Positions 1 to 4,027 of a stretch of DNA of 5,609 nt are shown one piece after another. This DNA comes from Rhodoferax sp. (GTDB taxonomy: Bacteria > Pseudomonadota > Gammaproteobacteria > Burkholderiales > Burkholderiaceae). The position numbers were made by a program, and so were the translations under genes. Each line of letters starts with the position of its first letter. Position 1 is the stretch's first letter. The stretch spans positions 6,278 to 11,886 of the forward strand of contig JAIFMT010000090.1 in NCBI GenBank assembly GCA_020048295.1, in the 5' to 3' direction. Below the pieces are notes generated by a model. The model was not told the origin of the DNA, made no database searches, and worked only from the letters and a program-made list of their open reading frames with translations.

Positions 1-785
1 GTCAATGTCAGGCGGCCAGACGGTTCGCAGCGCGCCCGAAAGATCGCCAGCGGCAGGGCATCGGTGATTTCGTGCAGTTCATGCTGCGCCAGTCGCAGCG
101 CCGCCTGCTTGTCCTGGCGCGCCGCTTCCTCTGCCAACGCCATCTGGCCATGCAAGTTGGCGGTATATGCGGCAATGCGCTGCCGGTTCTGGCGCCAGAG
201 GGCCACCGCAAACAATAAAGTCAAACCGCACAAAAATGCCGTCAGGGCACTTGAAACATGCAGTTGCGATCGGACCTCGGCGGTACGCGCATCCACCAAC
301 AGGGCCGAAGCCTGCCCGGCGCTGACCGAGAGTTCCCGAATCGGATCCTTCAGGGCATCGAGCTGTTGCTTGATCTCCTGCAAGACCAGCAAGTCAGACA
401 TCGATGCGGGCGCCAAAAAGGCTGCATCGGTCTGTTTGACAAAACGGCTGATGGTGGCCTTGGCATCGTCAAAAGCCGCCGCATTGCCGATCAGATCGCG
501 CACGCCCTCGCCTTCCAGGGTGTTCACCCGGCTGACAAAGACATCAAAACGCAACTGCAGGGCATCAGCGGGCAGGCTTTTGGGGTCGAGCAAGCGCAGG
601 TTGAGGGCATTGCTCAAACGCAGGTATTCAGCTTCAAGCTGCAAAAAAGTCCATAGCGCCTCCCGGTCATTGCGCAGCATGACGCGCTGGAGGCTGTCGA
701 ACTGCCGAACCTGCACGACCGCGATGGCCCCATACAACGCCGCCAGGCCCGCCACGAGCAGGAGCAGCAGCTTGCTGCGCTTCAT
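1..785 (-). CDS. Membrane-bound sensor protein, probable PAS-containing histidine kinase (N-terminal part, cut by window edge)
   Basis: The minus strand is open without a stop from the ATG at 785-783 to the window edge, giving 261 codons. Residues about 5-24 form a first membrane segment (KLLLLLVAGLAALYGAIAVV). Residues about 27-175 are a mostly helical, presumably periplasmic sensor region. A second membrane segment spans about 178-197 (SALTAFLCGLTLLFAVALW). A charged helical linker follows (about 198-236), and the visible part ends in a stretch that looks like the start of a PAS domain (HEITDALPLAIFRARCEPSG). This layout is typical of membrane sensor kinases, often hybrid ones, and of some diguanylate cyclases. 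The catalytic half is outside the window, so the output class cannot be seen and no ligand can be named. The start is supported by GGAGG seven bases before the ATG. The long plus-strand frame over the same bases has a basic, serine- and arginine-rich composition typical of an antisense shadow. Confidence 0.8.
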   Translation of the reverse strand, partial: MKRSKLLLLLVAGLAALYGAIAVVQVRQFDSLQRVMLRNDREALWTFLQLEAEYLRLSNALNLRLLDPKSLPADALQLRFDVFVSRVNTLEGEGVRDLIGNAAAFDDAKATISRFVKQTDAAFLAPASMSDLLVLQEIKQQLDALKDPIRELSVSAGQASALLVDARTAEVRSQLHVSSALTAFLCGLTLLFAVALWRQNRQRIAAYTANLHGQMALAEEAARQDKQAALRLAQHELHEITDALPLAIFRARCEPSGRLTL

Positions 786-815
786 CAAAAAGCCTCCAGC
801 CAGGCGTGTGGCGGC

Positions 816-935
816 TTACTCAACACTCAGGCGGGCGAGATGCCACGCTGATTGCTTGTCATACATCTGCGTCTGCAGGCTGAACATGGTGCTGAGAAAA
901 AACGTGGGTTTATTGACGGCATTGACGCGGTTCAT
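816..935 (-). CDS. Possible small protein of 39 residues upstream of the sensor gene
   Basis: This short frame (MNRVNAVNKPTFFL and onward, ending LARLSVE) stops 30 nt before the sensor start and is on the same strand. AAGGGA lies five bases before the ATG at 935-933, a good ribosome binding site. A second ATG two codons earlier (941) is less well placed. I recognise no domain, signal peptide or membrane segment. The middle is amphipathic (FSLQTQMYDKQSAWHLARL). If translated, it would probably be co-transcribed with the sensor and could be a leader or partner of it. It could also be a chance frame or the tail of a lost gene. The real support is the ribosome site plus the tight spacing. Confidence 0.35.
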   Translation of the reverse strand: MNRVNAVNKPTFFLSTMFSLQTQMYDKQSAWHLARLSVE

Positions 936-1061
936 GGACATCCCTTGCGTGGTTTACTGCCCGAAGTGTATCCCCCGTTAAAGCATGGAAAACCAGCGCC
1001 AGAATGGCAATTTCGGCCCAATCCGTCACGCCGTGGACGCTGCCAGGATGCCAACCGACAC

Positions 1062-1092
1062 CTTTCATGGTGCGCCCGGCACAGCATGAAAG
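1062..1092. other. Strong hairpin with a 12-bp stem
   Basis: CTTTCATG at 1062-1069 pairs perfectly with CATGAAAG at 1085-1092. Inside it, GTGC (1070-1073) pairs with GCAC (1079-1082), leaving a GCCCG loop and an AG bulge on one side. No T-tract follows on either strand, so a classical intrinsic terminator is unlikely. It could be an RNA structure in the 5' leader of the minus-strand sensor transcript, or a protein binding site. Confidence 0.6.
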
Positions 1093-1099
1093 CCGAAAC

Positions 1100-1117
1100 T
1101 GGAGCGGGCGAAGGGGA
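1100..1117 (-). repeat. tRNA-Gly 3'-end-like sequence, possible att remnant
   Basis: TGGAGCGGGCGAAGGGGA matches the complement of the 3' end of the intact tRNA-Gly gene (TGGAGCGGGTGAAGGGAA at 2301-2318) at 16 of 18 positions and in the same orientation. The matched part covers CCA, the discriminator base, the acceptor strand and part of the T-stem. This is the portion of a tRNA gene commonly duplicated when an element integrates into it. No integrase gene is visible, so the att reading is inference. Confidence 0.4.
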
Positions 1118-1125
1118 CCCGCTCC
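1101..1125. terminator. GC-rich hairpin, possible terminator
   Basis: GGAGCGGG at 1101-1108 pairs perfectly with CCCGCTCC at 1118-1125 around a nine-base loop. On the plus strand it is followed by a pyrimidine run (TCTTCTCTCCCCCC) rather than a clean T-tract. On the minus strand it is followed by AGTTTCGGCTTT. It may be a weak or factor-dependent terminator. Its left arm is also the tRNA-Gly-like sequence described separately, so the hairpin may be a by-product of a broken tRNA end. Confidence 0.4.
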
Positions 1126-1282
1126 TCTTCTCTCCCCCCTCTACAACACGGGTTTGAGACCCACTGTTCGTATCATAGTTTTGTATCAGTCGGAATCACG
1201 ATTTTCTGACAGCACGCTTGGTATAGAGCTGCCTACAGATGGTGTCTCTGTATGAGTCGCAAAAGGGGAATCGAACCCGACC
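1126..1282. other. Gene-free stretch before the toxin-antitoxin operon
   Basis: I see no convincing reading frame, tRNA or insertion sequence here apart from the T-arm-like fragment near its right end. Base composition drops from the GC-rich sensor region to more mixed sequence, which fits the left edge of acquired DNA. The short frames crossing it on the plus strand lack ribosome sites and have no protein-like composition. Confidence 0.5.
1263..1279 (-). repeat. tRNA T-arm-like fragment
   Basis: AAGGGGAATCGAACCCG is, on the minus strand, CGGGTTCGATTCCCC followed by TT. That is a canonical T-loop (TTCGATT) with a G-C stem. No CCA, acceptor pairing or anticodon arm is found around it, so it is not a functional tRNA gene. 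It closely matches 2311-2326 of the intact tRNA-Gly, with one extra G. It may be the second part of a broken tRNA-Gly 3' end whose first part lies at 1100-1117. Confidence 0.45.
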
Positions 1283-1311
1283 TTGACGTGCAATTCAAAT
1301 GAATGCATCAT
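1283..1311 (+). promoter_or_regulatory. Candidate promoter of the toxin-antitoxin operon
   Basis: TTGACG at 1283-1288 matches the -35 consensus at five of six bases. It is followed after 17 bp by CATCAT at 1306-1311, which matches TATAAT at four of six. The -10 overlaps the left arm of the inverted repeat at 1302-1340, an arrangement that would suit repression by the antitoxin-toxin complex. The weak -10 keeps confidence low. Confidence 0.35.
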
Positions 1312-1340
1312 CGAACGATTCTTTTGTAAATTCGTGCATT
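1302..1340. promoter_or_regulatory. Inverted repeat upstream of antitoxin, candidate operator
   Basis: AATGCA (1302-1307) and TGCATT (1335-1340) are inverted copies. The pairing continues inward with CGAA (1312-1315) against TTCG (1331-1334), leaving TCAT unpaired on the left arm. AbrB-type antitoxins commonly bind palindromes in their own promoter, so this is a reasonable operator candidate. It could alternatively fold in the leader RNA. Confidence 0.4.
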
Positions 1341-1361
1341 AGGAAATTAGAAAATTAGGAA
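1338..1361 (+). repeat. Three tandem 8-bp repeats overlapping the antitoxin ribosome site
   Basis: ATTAGGAA (1338-1345), ATTAGAAA (1346-1353) and ATTAGGAA (1354-1361) lie end to end. The outer two are identical and the middle differs at one base. The last copy supplies AGGA, eight bases before the antitoxin ATG at 1369. The array could be a phased protein-binding site, a slipped-strand tract tuning translation, or both. Confidence 0.6.
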
Positions 1362-1368
1362 TACGATC

Positions 1369-1653
1369 ATGTCAGCAACGGCAGCAAACCCGGTCAGCGT
1401 TAAAGTCGTTGGCGCTAACGGCCAAATTTCTTTGGGTAAGCAGTTCGCCGGAAGGCAAGTGCTGATTGAGGAAAAAGAAGCGGGTGTGTGGCTAGTTCGC
1501 ACGGCCACCGTGGTGCCTGACAACGAGCGTTGGTTGCAAACACCTGTGGTGGCGACTGACCTGACCAATGCCTTGGCATGGGCCACGCAGAACCCTCCTG
1601 GCGATGACTTTGTTGATGACACCTTGACCCGTTTGTCTCATGGCAAACAATAG
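1369..1653 (+). CDS. AbrB/SpoVT-like antitoxin of a type II toxin-antitoxin pair
   Basis: This 94-residue protein has an N-terminal swapped-hairpin-like segment at about residues 9-45 (VSVKVVGANGQISLGKQFAG then VLIEEKEAGVWLVRTATVVP). The G-Q-I-S-L-G-K-x-F-A-G core is a variant of the AbrB/MazE-type DNA-binding motif in which K-G-Q-V-T-I-P is usual. The C-terminal half (about 50-94) is acidic and polar (NPPGDDFVDDTLTRL) and would be the toxin-wrapping arm. Its expected role is to neutralise the toxin encoded by the next gene and repress the operon. AGGA precedes the ATG by eight bases. The gene overlaps the next one by 14 nt, which suggests translational coupling. The call rests on the motif, the length and the partner gene. 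The exact antitoxin subfamily is not certain. Confidence 0.72.
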   Translation: MSATAANPVSVKVVGANGQISLGKQFAGRQVLIEEKEAGVWLVRTATVVPDNERWLQTPVVATDLTNALAWATQNPPGDDFVDDTLTRLSHGKQ

Positions 1654-1966
1654 CGTGGTCGATTTGGTTCGACTCGATCTGAACAATCCAGTTTTTCAGT
1701 CCAACCTGCTCGATTTGCAAAAGCCTGAGCGCAACGCTGCTATCGAAACCCTGAACAAATTACGCAAGCTCACCTGGAACCAGTTGTACCGGGATGCTGG
1801 ATTGAGATGGGAAAAAATAAGCAGCGTCAGACCGCCAGCAGGAATCGACGCGATCTATTCATTGCGAATTACACAGTCGAGGCGGGCAACGGCTTACCGA
1901 GACGGTGATTTCATTCGCTTGCTCACGGTCGCTCAGGACCATGACAGCACCTATGGGCGCAAGTAG
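1640..1966 (+). CDS. RelE/ParE-superfamily-like toxin
   Basis: This 108-residue protein begins inside the antitoxin gene. The N-terminal half is helical (about 20-60). The C-terminal half has the short strands typical of RelE-fold toxins: IYSLRITQSRRATAYRDGDF (about 72-91) then IRLLTVAQDHDSTYG (about 92-106). The pattern of arginines on adjacent strands and an ending with H-D-S-x-Y-G recalls small proteins annotated as toxins of type II systems, which usually cleave mRNA at the ribosome. Whether this one does is inferred from family resemblance. No strong ribosome site precedes the ATG at 1640, so translation probably depends on ribosomes finishing the antitoxin gene. The reading frame is intact, so the pair may be functional even though it sits beside decayed transposon DNA. 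RelE-fold toxins more often pair with other antitoxin folds, so the AbrB partner is worth noting. Confidence 0.68.
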   Translation: MANNSVVDLVRLDLNNPVFQSNLLDLQKPERNAAIETLNKLRKLTWNQLYRDAGLRWEKISSVRPPAGIDAIYSLRITQSRRATAYRDGDFIRLLTVAQDHDSTYGRK

Positions 1967-2062
1967 CGGTGGCTCTAGGAAGTTGTCGGGTCTAGAAATT
2001 CTGAAATTGAGTTCAGTAGGGCAGACAAGCTTTTACTGACGCAGACGACCCCATCTGACGGC
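1967..2062. other. Short non-coding spacer after the toxin gene
   Basis: These bases lie between the toxin stop and the first recognisable transposase codons. No gene or strong terminator is seen. The segment may be decayed upstream istA sequence or a host joint. I could not recognise an insertion-sequence terminal repeat. Confidence 0.35.
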
Positions 2063-2238
2063 CGAGACTACGCTGCCAGTCGCTTGTACGCCATGGTCAA
2101 GCAGCGTGGCTACCAAGGTGGCCCTGACCACTTTCGCCACCTCATATTGGCGAACAAAGCCAGATTGACTGGGGTCACTTTGGTTACCTGCAAATTGGTA
2201 ATGCCAAACGCCCTCTGATGACCCTGAGTGATTTTTAG
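2063..2238 (+). pseudogene. istA: Decayed IS21-family transposase (istA) fragment
   Basis: Two stretches in different frames both match IstA transposases of IS21-family elements. The first (2063 to about 2145) reads RDYAASRLYAMVKQRGY then QGGPDHFRHLI. The second (about 2149-2238) reads GEQSQIDWGHFGYLQIGNAK then RPLMTLSDF and a stop. In intact relatives known to me, about 20 further residues separate the H-L-I and G-E-Q motifs. The junction near 2141-2149 is therefore a small deletion that also shifts the frame. Asp in Q-I-D-W-G-H-F is the first catalytic acidic residue of the DDE domain. Everything after L-S-D-F, including the rest of the catalytic core, is missing, as is the partner ATPase gene istB. 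The fragment cannot encode a working transposase and marks past mobile-element activity beside the toxin-antitoxin pair. Confidence 0.8.
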
Positions 2239-2300
2239 GATTTCTTATCAGACAGTCAAAATGTCGACTTAATTAATTTAATCAACAAATTGAAGAGATG

Positions 2301-2374
2301 TGGAGCGGGTGAAGGGAATCGAACCCTCGTATGAAGCTTGGGAAGCTGCCGTTCTACCATTGAACTACACCCGC
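2301..2374 (-). tRNA. tRNA-Gly(CCC)
   Basis: The minus strand gives a complete 74-nt cloverleaf including an encoded CCA. Acceptor strands GCGGGTG and CACCCGC pair perfectly. The D-stem GTTC/GAAC, anticodon loop TTCCCAA (anticodon CCC) and T-arm GAGGG-TTCGATT-CCCTT are all present. The anticodon stem GCAGC/GCTTC has one C-U mismatch at 28:42. It closely resembles the E. coli tRNA-Gly(CCC) known to me. It reads glycine GGG codons. tRNA genes of this kind are common targets for integrating elements, and part of its 3' end recurs at 1100-1117. Confidence 0.96.
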
Positions 2375-2384
2375 GAGGCTTTGA

Positions 2385-2390
2385 ATTATA
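2385..2390 (-). promoter_or_regulatory. -10 box of the tRNA-Gly promoter
   Basis: A perfect TATAAT on the minus strand lies 10 bp upstream of the mature tRNA 5' end, so transcription would start only a few bases before it. The run GGGGGG at 2391-2396 on the plus strand gives a C-tract directly upstream of the -10. A convincing -35 is not visible. TTTTTA at 2408-2413 (minus) has suitable spacing (17 bp) but matches the consensus poorly. Confidence 0.6.
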
Positions 2391-2423
2391 GGGGGGCTGG
2401 CTACGCCTAAAAAGTTATATGCT

Positions 2424-2472
2424 ATTTTGGCCTGCATCCCTTTATCCACATGCGCTACCAGCTATATTTATT
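2424..2472 (+). repeat. Intergenic repeat, copy A
   Basis: This copy runs from ATTTTGGCCTGCATCCC through TTTATCCACATGCGC to CAGCTATATTTATT. It aligns with copy B (3768-3814) and copy C (5230-5270) around a shared core of CCxTTATC, a TGCG block and AGCTATTxATT. It sits between the tRNA-Gly promoter and the 3' end of the serine protease gene. It resembles short AT-rich repeats I associate with Comamonadaceae intergenic DNA, though I cannot confirm this here. Confidence 0.55.
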
Positions 2473-2524
2473 GAAGTATTGGCAACGCACTGCAACCGAT
2501 CACCAAGGCACAGGAACTTGGCCG

Positions 2525-3319
2525 TCATTTGACCTGATGGCGTTGCAACAACTGCAAGACGTATTTGGATGGAATCGCGTAGCTGATGCCCGACGGGGCG
2601 CTCAGGGCAGATTCGCGCACGCCTTTGAGCAGCACCATGTTGACCACGCCCCATACGCCACCGCTGTCGGGGTCAAACAACGGGCCGCCGCTGTTGCCTG
2701 GATAAGCAGTGCCATCGAGCTGAAAAATGTCAAAACTGCCACCACCCGCGCGCAAACTGCGGATGGCCTGCGGGTTGAGCTGCTGCGCGGTGGGGGTTGG
2801 CAGGGCAGCGGCGGCAATCGACGACACCATGCCCCGGTGGGTGACCGGCGAAAAACCCAGCGCGCCGCCAATCGGGAAACCCATGAAGGCCACCGATTGC
2901 CCCTCGCGCACCCGGTCCGAGTCGCTTAAGGCCAAAGCGGGCACCGCCGGCCCGTCGATGCGCAACAAGGCCAGGTCGTGCAATTTATCGACCTCGAGCA
3001 CGCTGGCCTGGCGCATTTGCAGCGTCTTGTCGCCTGCGCGCACCTGCACTACCAAGGCTGAGTCTGGGTCTTCATCGGCGGGCTGCTGCAACACATGGGC
3101 ATTGGTCACCACCCAGTTGCTGCTGGGCGCTGCGTCAGCCGCCATCACAAAACCGGTGCCGCGCAGGGCAAAGCGCGGGCTGTTGGTGGCCTTGTAGGTG
3201 CCAATGATCACGATAGAGGGTTTGACCCGGGCGACGGTGTCGGGCAAGTCGGCCAGCGCCCAGCCATGCGAAAACACACCCACCAGCAACAAAACACCGA
3301 ACGACTGTCTCTTGTTCAT
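2525..3319 (-). CDS. Secreted trypsin-like serine protease, HtrA/DegP-like without PDZ
   Basis: This 264-residue protein starts with a signal peptide (MNKRQSFGVLLLVGVFSHGWALA, cleavage expected near residues 23-24), so it is probably periplasmic or exported. The protease domain has all three members of the chymotrypsin-fold triad: His75 in TNAHVL, Asp115 in HDLALLRI and Ser210 in PGNSGGPLF. The oxyanion-hole glycine G208 is also present. The order and spacing match the S1C (HtrA/DegP) and trypsin-like peptidase families. HtrA proteins normally carry one or two C-terminal PDZ domains. This one ends soon after the catalytic domain (SYAIPSKYVLQLLQRH), so it lacks PDZ regulation. Its substrate is unknown. 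GAGGAA lies eight bases before the ATG. A different frame ends with TAA only four bases before this start, so the gene may once have been translationally coupled to the broken gene upstream. Confidence 0.9.
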   Translation of the reverse strand: MNKRQSFGVLLLVGVFSHGWALADLPDTVARVKPSIVIIGTYKATNSPRFALRGTGFVMAADAAPSSNWVVTNAHVLQQPADEDPDSALVVQVRAGDKTLQMRQASVLEVDKLHDLALLRIDGPAVPALALSDSDRVREGQSVAFMGFPIGGALGFSPVTHRGMVSSIAAAALPTPTAQQLNPQAIRSLRAGGGSFDIFQLDGTAYPGNSGGPLFDPDSGGVWGVVNMVLLKGVRESALSAPSGISYAIPSKYVLQLLQRHQVK

Positions 3320-3323
3320 TCAA

Positions 3324-3769
3324 TTATTTCCTCAAAAAACCCTGCAGTGCGCACGGGCTATCGATCATTATGGTGGCAGGCCGTGCAGTTGAAAATGCAA
3401 GTTGGCCATGCGGCGGGTAGCGCAAGTCGGGATCGACTAACGTGCATGGGCGCTTGGCCTTGCCCGACCGGTCATACAGGGCCATGAGGCCGGTATCGAC
3501 TGGGTAATCCTCAGTTCCTCGGCGCGGCTGTCAATCTGCTGGCGGCCAGCCCCGACACCATGTTGCTGCAGCAGCAAAAACAGGTCGTACAAATCACGAA
3601 TCAACTTCTTGGACTCGCCTTCCTGAAGTATTTCAAGGGTGCTGTTGGCCAGCCGAATCTGAACCACCAACGCCGCGTCCGGATCTTCATCGGCCGGGGC
3701 TTGCAACCCAGATGCCAAAGCACTTGTTCCGACATCAAAGCACCATTCATTTCGGTGTTTGCACATCAT
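3324..3769 (-). pseudogene. Probable frameshifted gene with a protease-like segment
   Basis: One minus-strand frame (ATG at 3769) contains LQAPADEDPDAALVVQIRL followed by STLEILQ and IRDLYDLFLL (about 3572-3706). This resembles LQQPADEDPDSALVVQVRAG, TLQMRQ and HDLALL (about residues 77-119) of the neighbouring protease, strongly at first and weakly later. The frame continues through AEELRITQ to about 3500 and then loses protein-like character. From about there a second frame takes over (DTGLMALYDRSGKAKR then VDPDLRYPPHGQLAF) and ends at TAA 3324-3326, four bases before the protease ATG. A single-base shift between 3530 and 3437 would join them into one protein of about 148 residues. Neither the catalytic His nor the Ser region of the protease is present. 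It may be a decayed paralogue, a hybrid made by shuffling, or a distinct gene sharing one motif. I do not recognise the second half. Confidence 0.45.
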
Positions 3770-3814
3770 TTTGGCTTATAGCCCTTATCCCTATTGCGTA
3801 ACTAGCTATTAATT
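3768..3814 (+). repeat. Intergenic repeat, copy B
   Basis: This copy runs from ATTTTGGCTTATAGCCC through TTATCCCTATTGCG to TAACTAGCTATTAATT. It is the closest match to copy A, sharing ATTTTGGC, CCCTT, ATCC, TGCG and AGCTAT in order. It also aligns with copy C after the Fic gene. Within it, GTAA and TTAC (3798-3801 and 3813-3816) can pair across an 11-base loop. It touches the 5' end of the broken gene to its left. Confidence 0.55.
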
Positions 3815-4027
3815 ACATATCTACGTTGACCTGGCCCTAGCCACGATACGGGCATGTCGGCACGGGCTTAGTGGGTGGAAAATGAGCGACTGCGTCACTC
3901 TAGCACTTATGCGGCAAGCGTGAAGCACCGAGAAAAAATGTACGCAAAAATGTTGGCAAATAATTGTGATTAAATAACCAATTATTCATTATTGACAATA
4001 GCTTACAGATGACTCAAAGTACGCATC
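3815..4027 (+). promoter_or_regulatory. Upstream region of the Fic gene
   Basis: No convincing gene is present. The right part (about 3935-4005) is strongly AT-rich and is the likely promoter region. TTGGCA at 3953-3958 and TAACCA at 3975-3980 form a weak promoter pair with a 16-bp gap. TATTGACAATA at 3990-4000 is a near-perfect odd palindrome and could be an operator. An imperfect hairpin, GAGCGAC-TGC-GTCACTC, lies at 3884-3900. A 13-codon frame (MSDCVTLALMRQA) starts at 3882 after GGTGGA, and an 8-codon frame starts at 4009 and overlaps the Fic start. Both may be chance. Confidence 0.35.

Noticed and set aside
64..981. Plus-strand frame of 305 codons over the sensor gene
   Set aside because: Composition is serine-, arginine- and alanine-rich without domains. 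The opposite strand gives a clean membrane sensor with two membrane segments and a ribosome site.
1263..1282. A functional tRNA gene at the T-arm-like sequence
   Set aside because: Only the T-loop and part of its stem are present. No acceptor pairing, anticodon arm or CCA could be fitted around it.
1338..1361. CRISPR array or plasmid iterons
   Set aside because: The units are 8 bp, contiguous and only three in number, with no spacers and no replication gene nearby.
1347..1720. Minus-strand frames across the antitoxin gene
   Set aside because: The plus-strand pair has a coupled overlap, a ribosome site and recognisable fold motifs. The minus-strand frames have none.
2232..2300. Terminator or insertion-sequence end between the istA remnant and the tRNA
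   Set aside because: AGTC/GACT near 2255 gives only a four-base stem. The AT-rich run TTAATTAATTTAATC has no recognisable terminal repeat, so no call was made.
2503..2521. CCAAG/CTTGG hairpin just after the protease stop as an intrinsic terminator
   Set aside because: The stem has only five base pairs and no T-run follows it on the minus strand.
2450..3197. Plus-strand frames across the protease gene
   Set aside because: They lie antisense to a protein with signal peptide and full catalytic triad, and have no motif or ribosome site.
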